Source: Leucothrix pacifica (lineage in GTDB: Bacteria; Pseudomonadota; Gammaproteobacteria; Thiotrichales; Thiotrichaceae). From it: a DNA stretch of 64,000 nucleotides. The notes beneath the pieces were generated by a model. It was given only the letters and a program-made list of their open reading frames with translations, searched no databases and was not told where the DNA came from. Of the stretch, positions 54,511 to 64,000 are shown in pieces; the first letter of the stretch is position 1; every line of letters begins with the position of its first letter. The position numbers and the translations under genes are program-made. Where the stretch lies: assembly GCF_003172875.1 (NCBI RefSeq), contig NZ_QGKM01000004.1:1-64000 (forward strand), written 5' to 3'.

Positions 54511-54906
54511 ATGCTTATGTTTGGAAAGAAAAACAAACCCACTGAAATTACAAAACCACGTCGAATCGCTTCACAGCTAGAGCCAGATGTTGAACTGGTT
54601 GGTGACTTGTCGTTCTCCGGATTGCTGCAAGTAAAAGGTAACATCTATGGGAATGTGATTGCCCCTATGGATTCCGACGCGACTTTACTGTTAGAAGCTG
54701 ATGCCACCATTACAGGGGAAGTACGCGTTCCGTACATACAGATCAAAGGCAAAGTGACCGGTGATGTCTACGCAACTAACCGCATAAGCATCAAAGCAGG
54801 TGCAATCGTTATTGGTAATATTCACTACGAAGAGATAGAGCTAGACCAAGGCGCACATTTAGCCGGGCGCCTTATTTCATCCAAAGAAGAAGCAATTACT
54901 GATTAG
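54511..54906 (+). CDS. Bactofilin (polymer-forming cytoskeletal protein)
   Basis: A 131-residue protein with the bactofilin beta-helix: DVELVGDLSFSGLLQVKGNI, then GNVIAP, ATITGEVRVPYIQIKGKVTG and GAIVIGNIHYEEIELDQGA, a regular pattern of G/V/I turns. These proteins form nucleotide-independent membrane-associated filaments that position wall enzymes or polarity factors. It is divergent from the GTPase/FimV operon and convergent with ampD (stops overlap by 3 bp). In other bacteria bactofilins work with Ras-like GTPases at cell poles, which fits this neighbourhood. Confidence 0.92.
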   Translation: MLMFGKKNKPTEITKPRRIASQLEPDVELVGDLSFSGLLQVKGNIYGNVIAPMDSDATLLLEADATITGEVRVPYIQIKGKVTGDVYATNRISIKAGAIVIGNIHYEEIELDQGAHLAGRLISSKEEAITD

Positions 54907-55493
54907 CAACTCTCTGTCGTCGCCACCGCATTGGCAGGGAGCTCAATACCCAAGGCTTCACCCAATCGGGACCAATCAAAAAATGGGCCGGGATCTGTTT
55001 TTCTACCGGGAGCGATATGTTCATGCCCTGTAATCGGCGCATGACGCAAACTTGAGTAATCCCGCTGAAGCCCTTTAATCAAGTTCGCCAACACCTCATA
55101 TTGCACATCACAAAACGGTTCGAAATCGGTGCCCTCAAGCTCAATGCCGACAGAGTAGTCATTACAGACCTCGCGCCCCTGAAAGTTTGAAAGTCCGGCG
55201 TGCCATGCCCGCTTATGAAATGGTACGTATTGTATGATCTCGCCATCTCTGCGTATCAGCACATGACTGGATACTCGCAAGTGACTAATCTCAGCAAAAA
55301 ATGGATGATCACTCTCACACAAACAATTCGTGAACAGCTGGGTGATGAACTCACCACCAAACTGTTGGGGAGGCAAAGAAATATTGTGAATGACGATAAG
55401 ACTCAAATCTTCCGGATCAGGCCGGTCATCGTGATTTGGTGATGGAATGTAGCGCGCGCACTCAGCAAGTCCGGTGCGTTTTGATATATCCAA
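54903..55493 (-). CDS. ampD: 1,6-anhydro-N-acetylmuramyl-L-alanine amidase AmpD
   Basis: A 196-residue cytoplasmic zinc amidase that recycles anhydromuropeptides. Ligand pattern: LIVIHNISLPP (first His), AWHAGLSNFQGRE with the following NDYSVGIELEG, and GHEHIAPGRKTDPGPFFDW (second His and Asp). Length is slightly above E. coli AmpD. Convergent with bactofilin. It can influence beta-lactamase control where AmpR/AmpC exist, but those are not in this window. Confidence 0.95.
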   Translation of the reverse strand: MDISKRTGLAECARYIPSPNHDDRPDPEDLSLIVIHNISLPPQQFGGEFITQLFTNCLCESDHPFFAEISHLRVSSHVLIRRDGEIIQYVPFHKRAWHAGLSNFQGREVCNDYSVGIELEGTDFEPFCDVQYEVLANLIKGLQRDYSSLRHAPITGHEHIAPGRKTDPGPFFDWSRLGEALGIELPANAVATTESC

Positions 55494-55525
55494 GGAACCC
55501 CCCGATCGATTTAGGAATAGTAGAT

Positions 55526-55562
55526 AAAAAACTGGCTCAGATCTTCAAAAGAAATGAGCCAG
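55526..55562 (-). terminator. Rho-independent terminator after lhr
   Basis: On the minus strand CTGGCTCA/TGAGCCAG (plus 55532-55539 with 55555-55562) is followed by a run of six T (plus-strand A run 55526-55531), about 120 bp past the restored lhr stop. Confidence 0.7.
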
Positions 55563-55680
55563 AGGTACTGCTAGATTGGGGACTTATAGATTAAGTCCGA
55601 TACAGTTCTCTGACAAGGATTATATACACACATTGCCAAAACTTAATCTTACCTTAACAATAGATGCTTATACATATAGT

Positions 55681-58600
55681 TTAATGGACTCGTAATCCGC
55701 CCCGGGTACCCAAGCCTGAGCTTAAAACCAAGCGGGCATCCCATTGTGTTTTCTCATCGAGTTCGCACAAATAATCTAGCTGCTGCTTATGTTGAACGGC
55801 GATGGGTATACCATCCCTGAACACAATATGCTTATTACTCGCGATAGAAACTTTTCCCCCAGAATAAGTGTACCAGTGAGGTTTAGAGGATCTGCTGCGC
55901 TAATCGCAATCAAATCTCCGTTTTTATCTTGTCTGCGAATTTTACGCAAGCTGCCCAGGGCATCAGGCAGCGCGAACTGTTCGCCGCTCACACCCTGAAC
56001 AAACCGGCCACCGCGTATCTCACCACGTGCTTCCATGCGCCAGTAAACCCGTAGTAGATCGCGCCATGCTGGTAAAGCTGTTTCACGATCCAGCACACGT
56101 CTGAACACTACGCCGTAACGCATCAGCAGTGTGTGTGCAATGGTTTCAATCGACTCTGAATCAATCATGGAAAAAGACTGCATCTCATCTGCGTCATTCT
56201 CAAGACTCTCCAGCGGCACTATCAATGACCATCGCCCCGCTCTGTCAAAGGGTGAACCTGCTGCACCGCGCCCTCTTCTTCCGGAAAATCGCGGTAACTT
56301 GTTTGTCGGGGTAATCAGCGCACGCAAGCCAGCAAAACCATCTGAAGTCACCAACCCCCAACTCACCAGTTCACCCAGAGCATTTTCAACTTGCGTTCTT
56401 AGTAAGCCTGTTTGCATGACTAAATCGGTGAAGAACAGAGCCCCTTTGGTATCCAATGCGGTCGCAACCTTCTGTGCATAAGCACTGAGTGATACAGTAC
56501 CAGCTGTTTTAGTAAACACTTTCCAGTCCGGCAAGTGGTGACGTTGCAGCAGACTAATTGGTGTTAAACGTATTGGTGAGCGCTTTTTCTTATCGTCTTC
56601 TTGTGGAATGATATGCAGTCTCAACCAACTAAAGCGGCCAGTTGCGCACAAGGTCTCTAATAAATCCTGAGTGTATAAATCAATGCGTGCCGGAAGGATA
56701 TCCGTCTCCCATGCACCCGCCGCAGCCGAATAGCCCTCTAATTGTTGCAGTACAGAAGCCACAGCCTCAAGCCCTTCACCCTTTTCTGTTAAACTCTGCC
56801 AGTCAAATAAGAACCGCATATAATCAGCGATACTGACTGGTTTGATCTCGCTTCGTAGCCTGTTGATCGTGTAACGATGGATACGTGCCAGTAAACGACG
56901 CTCACACCATTCTATATCAGTATCGGAGGATGCCATCTCACTAAAATAGCCCTGTACAACAAATCCTTCTTGCTCCAGATTCAGCAGTGCAACCTCAACA
57001 GACACTAAGGACAACCCCAATGGCTCAGCAATTTGTCTTATCGTGACAGGCCCTAAGCCCTCCAGACGACTTCGTACCAACTCACGCAGTGGATCTTCAA
57101 GCTCAGCTGTATCAATCGGCTTGATATCTGGTGCTATTTTTGCGTCAGTGAATACCGCTTTGATTTGCAACAGACGCTCAGCCGCTACCCAGAGAACAGT
57201 GCCATTTGGTAAATACACCCGACACACCCGGGATTCTTTCAAAAGCTTTTTAAATAAAGGCAACCATCGGGCGTCACCATTCTCTTGATGCGCCGTAGCA
57301 GGTACCTCGGATTCCAAAATGAAACCCAACACCAGGAGTGCATCATGCAACTCATCGGCATCTCGCACCGTTGGCCAAGCCTCCTGCCGAACCTTTGCAA
57401 TAGCAGCTTCATCTAAACGTCCCAAATCTGCTGCATCCGTCGGGTTCAAACGGCTTCTTGAAGTTACTGCCAAAGTGCGTCGCTCTTCAGCAGGTGCTTC
57501 ATCTAAGAACGCATAGGGACGGGCGTTTACCACTTCTTCAGCAAGCGGTGAAGGCGCGGTTAAATCACAGCACTTCAGTGTCAGCTCACCTGCGGCTAAG
57601 CGAGACAATAACTTTTCCAGGCCCTCTATATCCATCGTGTCATGCAAACAGTCGTTAATAGTCTGTTTTATCAACGGATGATCCGGGACTTGTCGGTCTC
57701 CTGCGATATTCTCACCACAGGCAATTTGATCAGGAAACAAAATTGCCACCAGATCTTCTGCATCTGATCGCTGGAAATATGGGGGAGTTCGTTTACCGGC
57801 ACGATTACGCAGGACCGCCAATGCAATTGTCGCGTTCCAACGCCAGCGTGTCGGGAACATCGGAACGTCCAAAAAAGCTTGAATCAATACTTCCCGCACG
57901 GTGGTCGCATTCAAATACTTTGCCACCTCCTCCAACGGAAAGCTGTGACTGGAAGAAAGTGACAAAACAATACTGTCTTCGAGCGCAGCGGCCTGTAGTT
58001 CAAAATTAAACCGTCTACAAAACTTCTTGCGCAGCGATAAGCCCCACGCACGGTTGATACGCGAACCAAAGTTGGAATGAATCACAAAATGCATGTCACC
58101 GACATCATCAAAGAAACGTTCAAACACTATGGTCTCTTGCGTGGGTAGCTCACCTAATGCAGCTTTCGCAGCAGCCAGATAAGCGGTGATTTGCTCGCCA
58201 GCTGATGGTGGAATTGAATAGGTTTGCTGAACCCATTTTTGGGCAGCGGACATGCCTTGCTCTAACTGCTGATTCATACCCTTTCGCAGGTCTGAGACAG
58301 CCAGTGACAGCTCGTCAGTCCGCCCCGGTGCTTCACCAAACCAAAACGGAATATTGGGCGGTTGACCATTTGCATCCTCGACATACATACGGCCAGTTTC
58401 AACTTTTAGAATGCGATAGGAGGTATTTCCTAACTGAAAGATGCCGCCTGGCAAACTTTCAAACGCAAAATCCTCACCGACCGAACCAATACGGATATCT
58501 TCAGGACTCAGAATCACATCACAGTCAAACTGATCCGGTATTGCGCCACCGTTGGTGAGCGACACCAGACGTGCGTTTCGTCGTGCCCTGACTCGCCCAT

Positions 58601-60032
58601 TAACGGCATCATAATGAAGATAAGCCCCTTTGCGGCCCCGTCGCGTTGAATAGCCATCACTGAGCATTTGGATAATGCTATCGAAGTCCACACGCATTAA
58701 ATCCCGGTAAGGATAGGCTGACGAGAACACCTTAAATAAATCATCACACAACCATTCATCGCCACTTACTTCTGCAACGATTTGCTGAGACAACACATCC
58801 AATGGTTGCTCAGGAATAATGATTCTATCTAACTCACCATTATTAGCCGCCCCAAGCAGCGCGGTTGTTTCGACCAATTCATCCCGAGTCAGTGGAAAGA
58901 TCCGCCCTTTTGGCGTACCACCGACATGGTGACCAGAGCGACCAACACGCTGTAAGAAAGCTGCAATCGATCTGGGTGAACCAAGCTGACAGACTAAGTC
59001 AATCTCACCGATATCAATACCCAGTTCCAGAGATGCCGTCGCAACTAAACACCTCAGCTTACCTTGTTTCAGTGCCTGCTCCGCGGCATGGCGTTTATCT
59101 TTTGACATACTGCCGTGATGGGCCATAACACTATCTTCACCCACACGCTCAGCGATATTCTTAGAGACTCGCTCTGCCAGTCGCCTAGTATTCACGAAGA
59201 TCAGAGTGGTTCTGTGTTGGTCTATCAGCGAGTGGAGGCGGTTGTATACTTCTATCCAGACTTCATTCGCCATGACTGCTTCTAACGGCGAGCCCGGCAA
59301 TTCAAGGTTTAAATCACGCTGCCTGCTGTGCCCCGTATCGACAATCTCACAATGCTCATCTCGTTGCCCCAGCAGAAACTGCGCCATGGTTTCGATTGGC
59401 TTTTGCGTAGCGGATAAACCGATGCGTTGTAAAGAGGCGGAAGAATTGGTTGCTTTAACCAATGCATCGAGTCGTTCAAGCGATAAACACAAATGAGAAC
59501 CACGTTTACTGCCTGCTACTGCATGGATTTCATCGACGATGACCGTTTCTACAGTACTTAGCATTTTACGACCAGAGTCCGAAGTCAGCAGGATATAAAT
59601 CGACTCCGGTGTGGTCACCAAAATGTGCGGTGGATTTCTGATTGCTTTACTACGCTCTGAGGCGGGTGTGTCGCCCGTTCTCACCCACGCCCGCAGAGGC
59701 ACATCTGGTAAACCTTGCTCCAATAATTTGTCCCGAATCCCCTGAATGGGCAGCTGCAGATTAATCTGTATATCATTGGATAATGCTTTGAGTGGTGAGA
59801 TGTATAAAACGCGTGTCAATGACTCCAGTGGCTGCTCTAAGCCCTCACGAATCAGTTGATCAATGGCCACCATGAACGCAGCTAAGGTCTTACCAGAGCC
59901 AGTCGGTGCGGCTAATAGTGTGTGTTGTTGGCAAGAGATAGAAGCCCATGAAGCTTCTTGAACAGATGTTGGTTGATCGAAACTATGATCAAACCAAGAC
60001 TGAACAGCGGGATGAAATGCATATTGACTCAT
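55681..60032 (-). CDS. lhr: Lhr-type ATP-dependent helicase, apparent frameshift near the 3' end
   Basis: A very large superfamily 2 helicase of the Lhr type that unwinds RNA-DNA and DNA duplexes in repair. The open frame 55776-60032 gives 1418 residues. Motif I is PTGSGKT (43-49), motif II VDEIHAVAGSKRG, motif III LSATQKP and motif VI RVGRSGHHVG, followed by the long Lhr C-terminal extension. Family C-termini end after LNLTGTLILGEKV-type sequence and R-x-FRDG. Here the frame drifts after LILGEK; the next frame reads VSIASNKHIVFRDGIPIAVQ and ends at a stop at 55681. One lost base near 55848-55856 joins both. Sequencing error or real mutation cannot be separated by eye. Confidence 0.9.
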
Positions 60033-60143
60033 AACCGGCAGTGTACGCCTTTTGTTTCAGATGAGCCAATTTAAGGATAATGAACGATGGCATGCGACTT
60101 TAGAAATAGTGCAACGGTGAGTTATTTTCCGACCTTATTACGG

Positions 60144-60530
60144 CTAAAAACTAACGACCTTCCAGCCATCGGGACTAATAGAACCGTCAGATAACAGTAT
60201 TTTCTCTTTTGCCTGACTACCGCGATATTGATCCAAACTTTCAGCGGTCATACGCCCAAATGCAGTACGAAAAATAACAGAGTTTGATTTAAGCTCAGAC
60301 AGCACACCGAGCTGTGCCTTATCTGTACCAACCGTAACGATTTTATAACGAGCAGATTCATTGAAATTCTGAATCCAGTCAGTCATTTCCGGAAACTTAG
60401 GCTTCATTGAGTAAGAGGTATCCACCACCAGCAATACCTCCGTACGATTTTGATCCAGGTACCAATGCGCACCAGCCCATGCCGCAAGATGCAGGACAAG
60501 AAACAGTGCAAATACCTTGATAAATTTCAT
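60144..60530 (-). CDS. Small membrane-anchored von Willebrand A-like protein
   Basis: A 128-residue protein with an N-terminal hydrophobic anchor (KVFALFLVLHLAAWAGAHW) and a short vWA-like domain starting EVLLVVDTSYSMKPKF, the D-x-S-x-S metal site. It is shorter than a full vWA domain and lacks a clear second metal motif; a final LLSDGSISPDGWKVV recalls the vWA strand with LLSDG. Last gene of a three-gene cluster, 5 bp after the large SBP-vWA gene. Function not known; probably a partner in the same envelope complex. Confidence 0.7.
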   Translation of the reverse strand: MKFIKVFALFLVLHLAAWAGAHWYLDQNRTEVLLVVDTSYSMKPKFPEMTDWIQNFNESARYKIVTVGTDKAQLGVLSELKSNSVIFRTAFGRMTAESLDQYRGSQAKEKILLSDGSISPDGWKVVSF

Positions 60531-60534
60531 TCGT

Positions 60535-62226
60535 TTACATCTCCGAGTTCAGCAGATTACCAATCCGATAGGCTGCAGAGCCGGCGCTGGATTCAATATA
60601 AGCACCTTCAGCTAAGCTTGCCAATCCACGCAGGTGATCAGAACTTAGTTCATAGGCGATTGCGTGGATTGGGATACCAGACCATTCCAGCGCCTTCTCC
60701 ACTTCGGTGAAGTCCAAACCTCGATTAGTTTCACCGTCTGACAACAAGAAAATAACCTTTTTATGATCAGGGTGCGCCTTGCCATACTCAAGCAACAATT
60801 CAGCTGCGACTAACACCGCATCATTGGTAGCCGTTTTACCACCGGTACGCAAGCGTCCTACTGCACCATTAAAAAGTGCTTTTTGTTGTACATCGAAGGG
60901 GCGAATCATTAGGTCCACATTGACCCGTTCGCTGTAAGTGACCAAGCCAATGGCATTGGTTGAGTTGATCAAATCAGATGACTCAACCAGAGCCGACTTC
61001 AGGTTTTTGATACGGGTACCTTCCATAGAGCCGGACACATCTGCGACAAATACCGCAGCAATTGGACGCCCCCCTGATTTTTTCAGTTTCCACAATTTTT
61101 GTGCCTGACCAATAATAGAACCATCAGACAGCTTATAAGCATTTACATAGTCTGCTGATTGCCCAAAGCCAAAGCGCTTTACGACGGACTGCTGAGACTC
61201 AATGAACTTAGCAAACAGCTTTAGTACTTCTCGTTCAGCGGGGTCTGCTTCCGGTGTTGCATACAGTGGACTGTCATGACGCACGCCAAATGGAACGAAC
61301 TGATAATCATTCATACCCGTGACGTTAACCCAAGACTGGTGCTCCATCACCATGGCATCCAGCACACCACTGCCTTGTGCGGCATCTCGCATTTGAATGG
61401 TGTTTTGTGCCACAAACGGCACACCGGCCTGAAATGCTTCAAAGGCACTCGCCACATCAGGTGACAGCATTTGCGACTCATCACCTTCGGCAAATGAATT
61501 TAGTACGGTGAGCAGGAAGTTCAGACCTGTACTGGACTGATAAGGATTGGTATACCCCATTGCAAAGCTGCCACTACTAACATTGGTCAGCAACTTGGCG
61601 ATATCCAGCTTTCCATCCGTGGTGATCATGTCTAATTTAGACTTTTTAACGATGATACCAGCGGTATTTGGTGCGGTTACCTCAGCAATCATTTCGAGTG
61701 GTATGCCATTAGCATTGAGTAATTCCGCCCATAAGAAACTACTGGGTGAAAAGGCATCCGGCGTATATCGTCTGGCCTGAATAAACTGTGCGCCAAGGCC
61801 CGATGCCACCTTACGAATCGCTACCTTGGCCACTTTGCCATTGCTAATGCGATTGCCCTGCTGGTTAAACGCCTGAGCCAGTTCAATGTAAAACCCATCG
61901 CGCCCTTGCCCCGCCTTCTCTGAGGAAGTAAAAATCTCGACCGCCTCGGTTTGACTATCATCACGTGCATTCAATGAGATAGGGTATTCACGCAGATCAG
62001 GCAACATCGACAACAAATTCGTTTGTGTAAGCTGAATATTGGCACGCACCTGATTCTCACGATAACTAGGCTGGACCGTTTTATTGACCAGCTTATTAAT
62101 TTCCTCTGCGGCTTTCTCAGGCGAATCAATTGCTCCACCACAGCCACTCAGCGTGATTGCCACCGCTCCCGCCAGCAATAATCCCGGAATGCTTTGAGTG
62201 AATATCTTTTGAATGGCTTGTGACAT
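60535..62226 (-). CDS. Lipoprotein with solute-binding and von Willebrand A domains
   Basis: A 563-residue exported lipoprotein. Signal and lipobox: LLLAGAVAITLSGC near residue 29. Residues about 70-370 look like a type 2 solute-binding fold (VEIFTSSEKAG, GIIVKKSKLDMITTDGKL, ALQAF-type helices, VFVPFGVRHDSPLYA). The C-terminal vWA domain has VFVADVSGSMEGTR (metal site, about residue 395), LVTYSERVNV, GKTATNDAVL and FLLSDGETNRGLD. This fusion is known as a 'substrate-binding and VWA' protein whose ligand is undescribed. Middle gene of the cluster, 30 bp after the membrane protein and 5 bp before the small vWA protein. Confidence 0.85.
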   Translation of the reverse strand: MSQAIQKIFTQSIPGLLLAGAVAITLSGCGGAIDSPEKAAEEINKLVNKTVQPSYRENQVRANIQLTQTNLLSMLPDLREYPISLNARDDSQTEAVEIFTSSEKAGQGRDGFYIELAQAFNQQGNRISNGKVAKVAIRKVASGLGAQFIQARRYTPDAFSPSSFLWAELLNANGIPLEMIAEVTAPNTAGIIVKKSKLDMITTDGKLDIAKLLTNVSSGSFAMGYTNPYQSSTGLNFLLTVLNSFAEGDESQMLSPDVASAFEAFQAGVPFVAQNTIQMRDAAQGSGVLDAMVMEHQSWVNVTGMNDYQFVPFGVRHDSPLYATPEADPAEREVLKLFAKFIESQQSVVKRFGFGQSADYVNAYKLSDGSIIGQAQKLWKLKKSGGRPIAAVFVADVSGSMEGTRIKNLKSALVESSDLINSTNAIGLVTYSERVNVDLMIRPFDVQQKALFNGAVGRLRTGGKTATNDAVLVAAELLLEYGKAHPDHKKVIFLLSDGETNRGLDFTEVEKALEWSGIPIHAIAYELSSDHLRGLASLAEGAYIESSAGSAAYRIGNLLNSEM

Positions 62227-62255
62227 AGTTTTAAACTCTTATTAATTATTGGGAC

Positions 62256-62969
62256 TTATCGACCACTATTGTTCGCAATCTCTGCCAGTGCAACTAATCT
62301 GGCCAATGCATCAGTTCGCTCGTAATCGCTGAATGATCTTATATTAGCAATTTCTACCGCAGTTTCTGTTAAAGAATGAAACAACTGGTTATTTTCTTCT
62401 AAGAATCCATTTAAACGCGCCTCCTGCTCATCCTGAAGCACGGTCTGCTTATCATGGCGCTTTTGTTGTTCGTTGTTCTCAACCTGATCTGCCTGCCGAT
62501 AGGTGTGAGATAAGGTAGAAATGCTATGGCCGGTTGCCACTACATCTGCCAGATTCTGAATAGCATGCTTCTGAACCGTTCTCGCAGCGCTCAGGTAAGT
62601 CGTTGGCACATTGGCTTTGCCATAGAATCGCGTCTCCACCACAGAATGATAGTCATCAATGATAGCGGTTAGCACCTCGGTCTGACGAACGCCCTCTTTC
62701 AAACCAAGATCACTTAGCTCAGATTTGATCGTCATCAAACGTGCCCGCATCTCCTCATGCTCCCGGGCCTCACGTTCTTCCAGCCACTCCTCATCATCAA
62801 CATCTGAATATCCGGCGAAGCGATAAAACAAGGGAACTGTTAGAATGGATATCACCGAGATAACGGCATAAATGCCCGTTGCCAACAGATTGCCCTGAAA
62901 CCACCAGAAAAAAGCCAGTAATAGAATCAAAGAGAGAATTGCAGCGATTAAAGTATATCTTTTTATCAT
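62256..62969 (-). CDS. Two-helix membrane protein with coiled coil, vWA cluster
   Basis: A 237-residue protein with two membrane helices near the N-terminus (LIAAILSLILLLAFFWWFQ and TGIYAVISVISILTVPLFY), then a charged coiled coil and helix bundle (EEWLEEREAREHEEMRARL, then TYLSAARTVQKHAIQNLADV). I do not recognise a named family. The pattern YLSAARTV..AIQNLADV resembles uncharacterised proteins found beside TelA/XpaC and SBP-vWA genes. It is the first gene of the cluster and probably a cytoplasm-facing partner of the SBP-vWA lipoprotein. Confidence 0.6.
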   Translation of the reverse strand: MIKRYTLIAAILSLILLLAFFWWFQGNLLATGIYAVISVISILTVPLFYRFAGYSDVDDEEWLEEREAREHEEMRARLMTIKSELSDLGLKEGVRQTEVLTAIIDDYHSVVETRFYGKANVPTTYLSAARTVQKHAIQNLADVVATGHSISTLSHTYRQADQVENNEQQKRHDKQTVLQDEQEARLNGFLEENNQLFHSLTETAVEIANIRSFSDYERTDALARLVALAEIANNSGR

Positions 62970-62984
62970 GCGCTAAGTGTCTCA

Positions 62985-63406
62985 CGTTACCAGTCTAGTG
63001 TCATCCCGAAGCACTCGCCTCATTATCTTTTGTCAAGACGTATTTTGAGACTTATACACACCTACCGTTCGTCGGAAATGAAATGTCAATAGTTTTTAAT
63101 AAAATAAATTATGGATTAGCAATAGTTTTTAACTTATTGTTTTTATTAATAAATTTCACCATGTTTGTTTTTTGATCAATTCGCTGATAGCAAGGTATTT
63201 AAAGGCTTGATGACACTTTTCAGAACACTACTCACAGACTTATCCACAACCTCTGTGGACAAATCCACAAAGTGAATTGTCAAGATACCAGCGGTATAAA
63301 TAGTTAAAAAAATGAAAATATTCCGCTTGCATTGCCGCGAAATTTTCCGTCGAAATGCCGGACCGTTAACGCATGACAGCTCTCGTATAAAACACTTAAT
63401 TAAGCG
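62985..63406. other. AT-rich gap with clustered DnaA-box-like 9-mers
   Basis: The 420-bp gap holds TTATACACA (63052-63060), an AT-rich stretch (63086-63180), then TTATCCACA (63240-63248, exact consensus), TGTGGACAA (63254-63262, minus-strand TTGTCCACA) and a weak AAATCCACA (63261-63269). This arrangement resembles an initiator-binding or DnaA-titrating site. No gene-like frame is present. Confidence 0.45.
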
Positions 63407-64000
63407 CTAACTAATCACTTGAAGCAATGTGTGTGTTTGTTGAGGGTTCACTGTGACCCCTTGAGTAACTGCTGTCTCAACACACAACATTTTTTGATAA
63501 CCGTCGTTATCCATATCAATCATGGACGTAGCAATCTCAGACCAGGGGTTCCAAACCACTAAACTATCATGACCATAAGATTGAATGACCGTAGAGACAT
63601 TAGACTGATTAATGCTGACCTTTTCGACAGGATTCAAATGCACACGATCAGTCTCACTGGTAAACAAATACGGAGACGGTGTTTCAAACTCAGCCCAATT
63701 CAGAGGCTTGTCGGAGTAAATCCCAGATAAGCCTTTCAGTTCGGTATGATAAATATCATCCACTGCAAAATAGCTATGCAACGCTGCATTATATGTGAAT
63801 GTCTCTTCGCCCACATTTTTCGTGCTCAAACTGACATGCATCGTCTTCCCAATCCGAATTGTCAGCCTCAACTCAGCGATACCATCAAAGCCTGCACCTT
63901 GGGTGGTTTCAGGCGACAGCATCAACTCGGTATAATCAGTCTCATCAGTCGCACTAAGTAGTTGCCAAGGCTGTGTTCGTACGTAACCGTGAGCCTGCAA
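63407..64000 (-). CDS. yeaD: D-hexose-6-phosphate mutarotase, YeaD-like (5' end outside window)
   Basis: The C-terminal 197 residues of an aldose 1-epimerase-fold protein; the gene starts beyond the right edge. QAHGYVRTQPW (usual P-HGFAR), NAALHSYFAVDDI with the family histidine, VVWNPWSE and MLCVETAV are all in place. It interconverts alpha and beta glucose 6-phosphate in the cytoplasm. Nothing downstream on this strand shares the transcript within the DnaA-box gap. Confidence 0.88.
   Translation of the reverse strand: MQAHGYVRTQPWQLLSATDETDYTELMLSPETTQGAGFDGIAELRLTIRIGKTMHVSLSTKNVGEETFTYNAALHSYFAVDDIYHTELKGLSGIYSDKPLNWAEFETPSPYLFTSETDRVHLNPVEKVSINQSNVSTVIQSYGHDSLVVWNPWSEIATSMIDMDNDGYQKMLCVETAVTQGVTVNPQQTHTLLQVIS

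Overview
The window is a chromosomal segment of a moderately AT-rich gammaproteobacterium. Two conserved housekeeping blocks give the lineage: glyA-nrdR-ribD-ribC-ribBA-ribH-nusB-thiL-pgpA and cmk-rpsA-ihfB-lapB-pyrF, both on the minus strand in classical gammaproteobacterial order. A genus cannot be fixed by eye. FimV-type proteins combined with a Ras-like GTPase, a roadblock protein and a bactofilin would fit a polar, twitching or gliding lineage such as Thiotrichales; this is only a guess. No tRNA, rRNA, CRISPR array, prophage or complete insertion sequence was seen.

Layout. 1-16.2 kb is a patchwork of single-gene functions (GNAT acetyltransferase, U32/RlhA-like protein, GST, DUF6279 lipoprotein, MltB-like transglycosylase, DUF3626, DUF1801, YjeH-like exporter with a divergent Lrp regulator, GATE-domain membrane protein, group II PLP decarboxylase, hydrolase-OsmC fusion, NicX-like metalloenzyme). 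Gene remnants are scattered among them (AraC tail, SMP-30 N-terminus, a decayed minus-strand gene near 6.8 kb). 15.3-17.3 kb holds metR and, divergently, a free-standing MetE N-terminal domain. 17.5-28.9 kb is the accessory region: a helicase / AlbA_2-ATPase / methyltransferase operon whose methyltransferase is cut short, a decayed PIN toxin-antitoxin pair, a 28-bp perfect inverted repeat, and an aldehyde dehydrogenase / Tm-1-like / TctA-TctB cluster that ends abruptly against a headless yjbQ remnant. 29.0-36.2 kb is the riboflavin / thiamine / glycine block. 36.3-41.7 kb holds a B12-type radical SAM protein, a YiiX-like hydrolase coupled to a two-HKD phospholipase D protein, and a LysM transglycosylase behind a long structured leader. 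41.7-47.2 kb is the pyrF-to-cmk block plus a rhodanese.

47.2-54.9 kb is the most interesting part. A seven-gene minus-strand operon encodes an unrecognised protein, a pseudo-receiver protein with a SEQ tandem repeat, a Ras-like GTPase, an unrecognised 218-residue protein, a roadblock/LC7 protein and two FimV-type membrane proteins. A bactofilin is transcribed away from it. Together these look like a cell-pole or cytoskeletal organising module. 54.9-64 kb contains ampD, a very long lhr helicase gene with an apparent 3' frameshift, a three-gene von Willebrand A / solute-binding cluster, an AT-rich gap with clustered DnaA-box-like 9-mers, and a partial yeaD-type mutarotase.

Coordinates follow the start codon judged most likely; where it differs from the longest open frame, the reason is given. 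Functions come from recognisable motifs and neighbourhood; no database search was possible.
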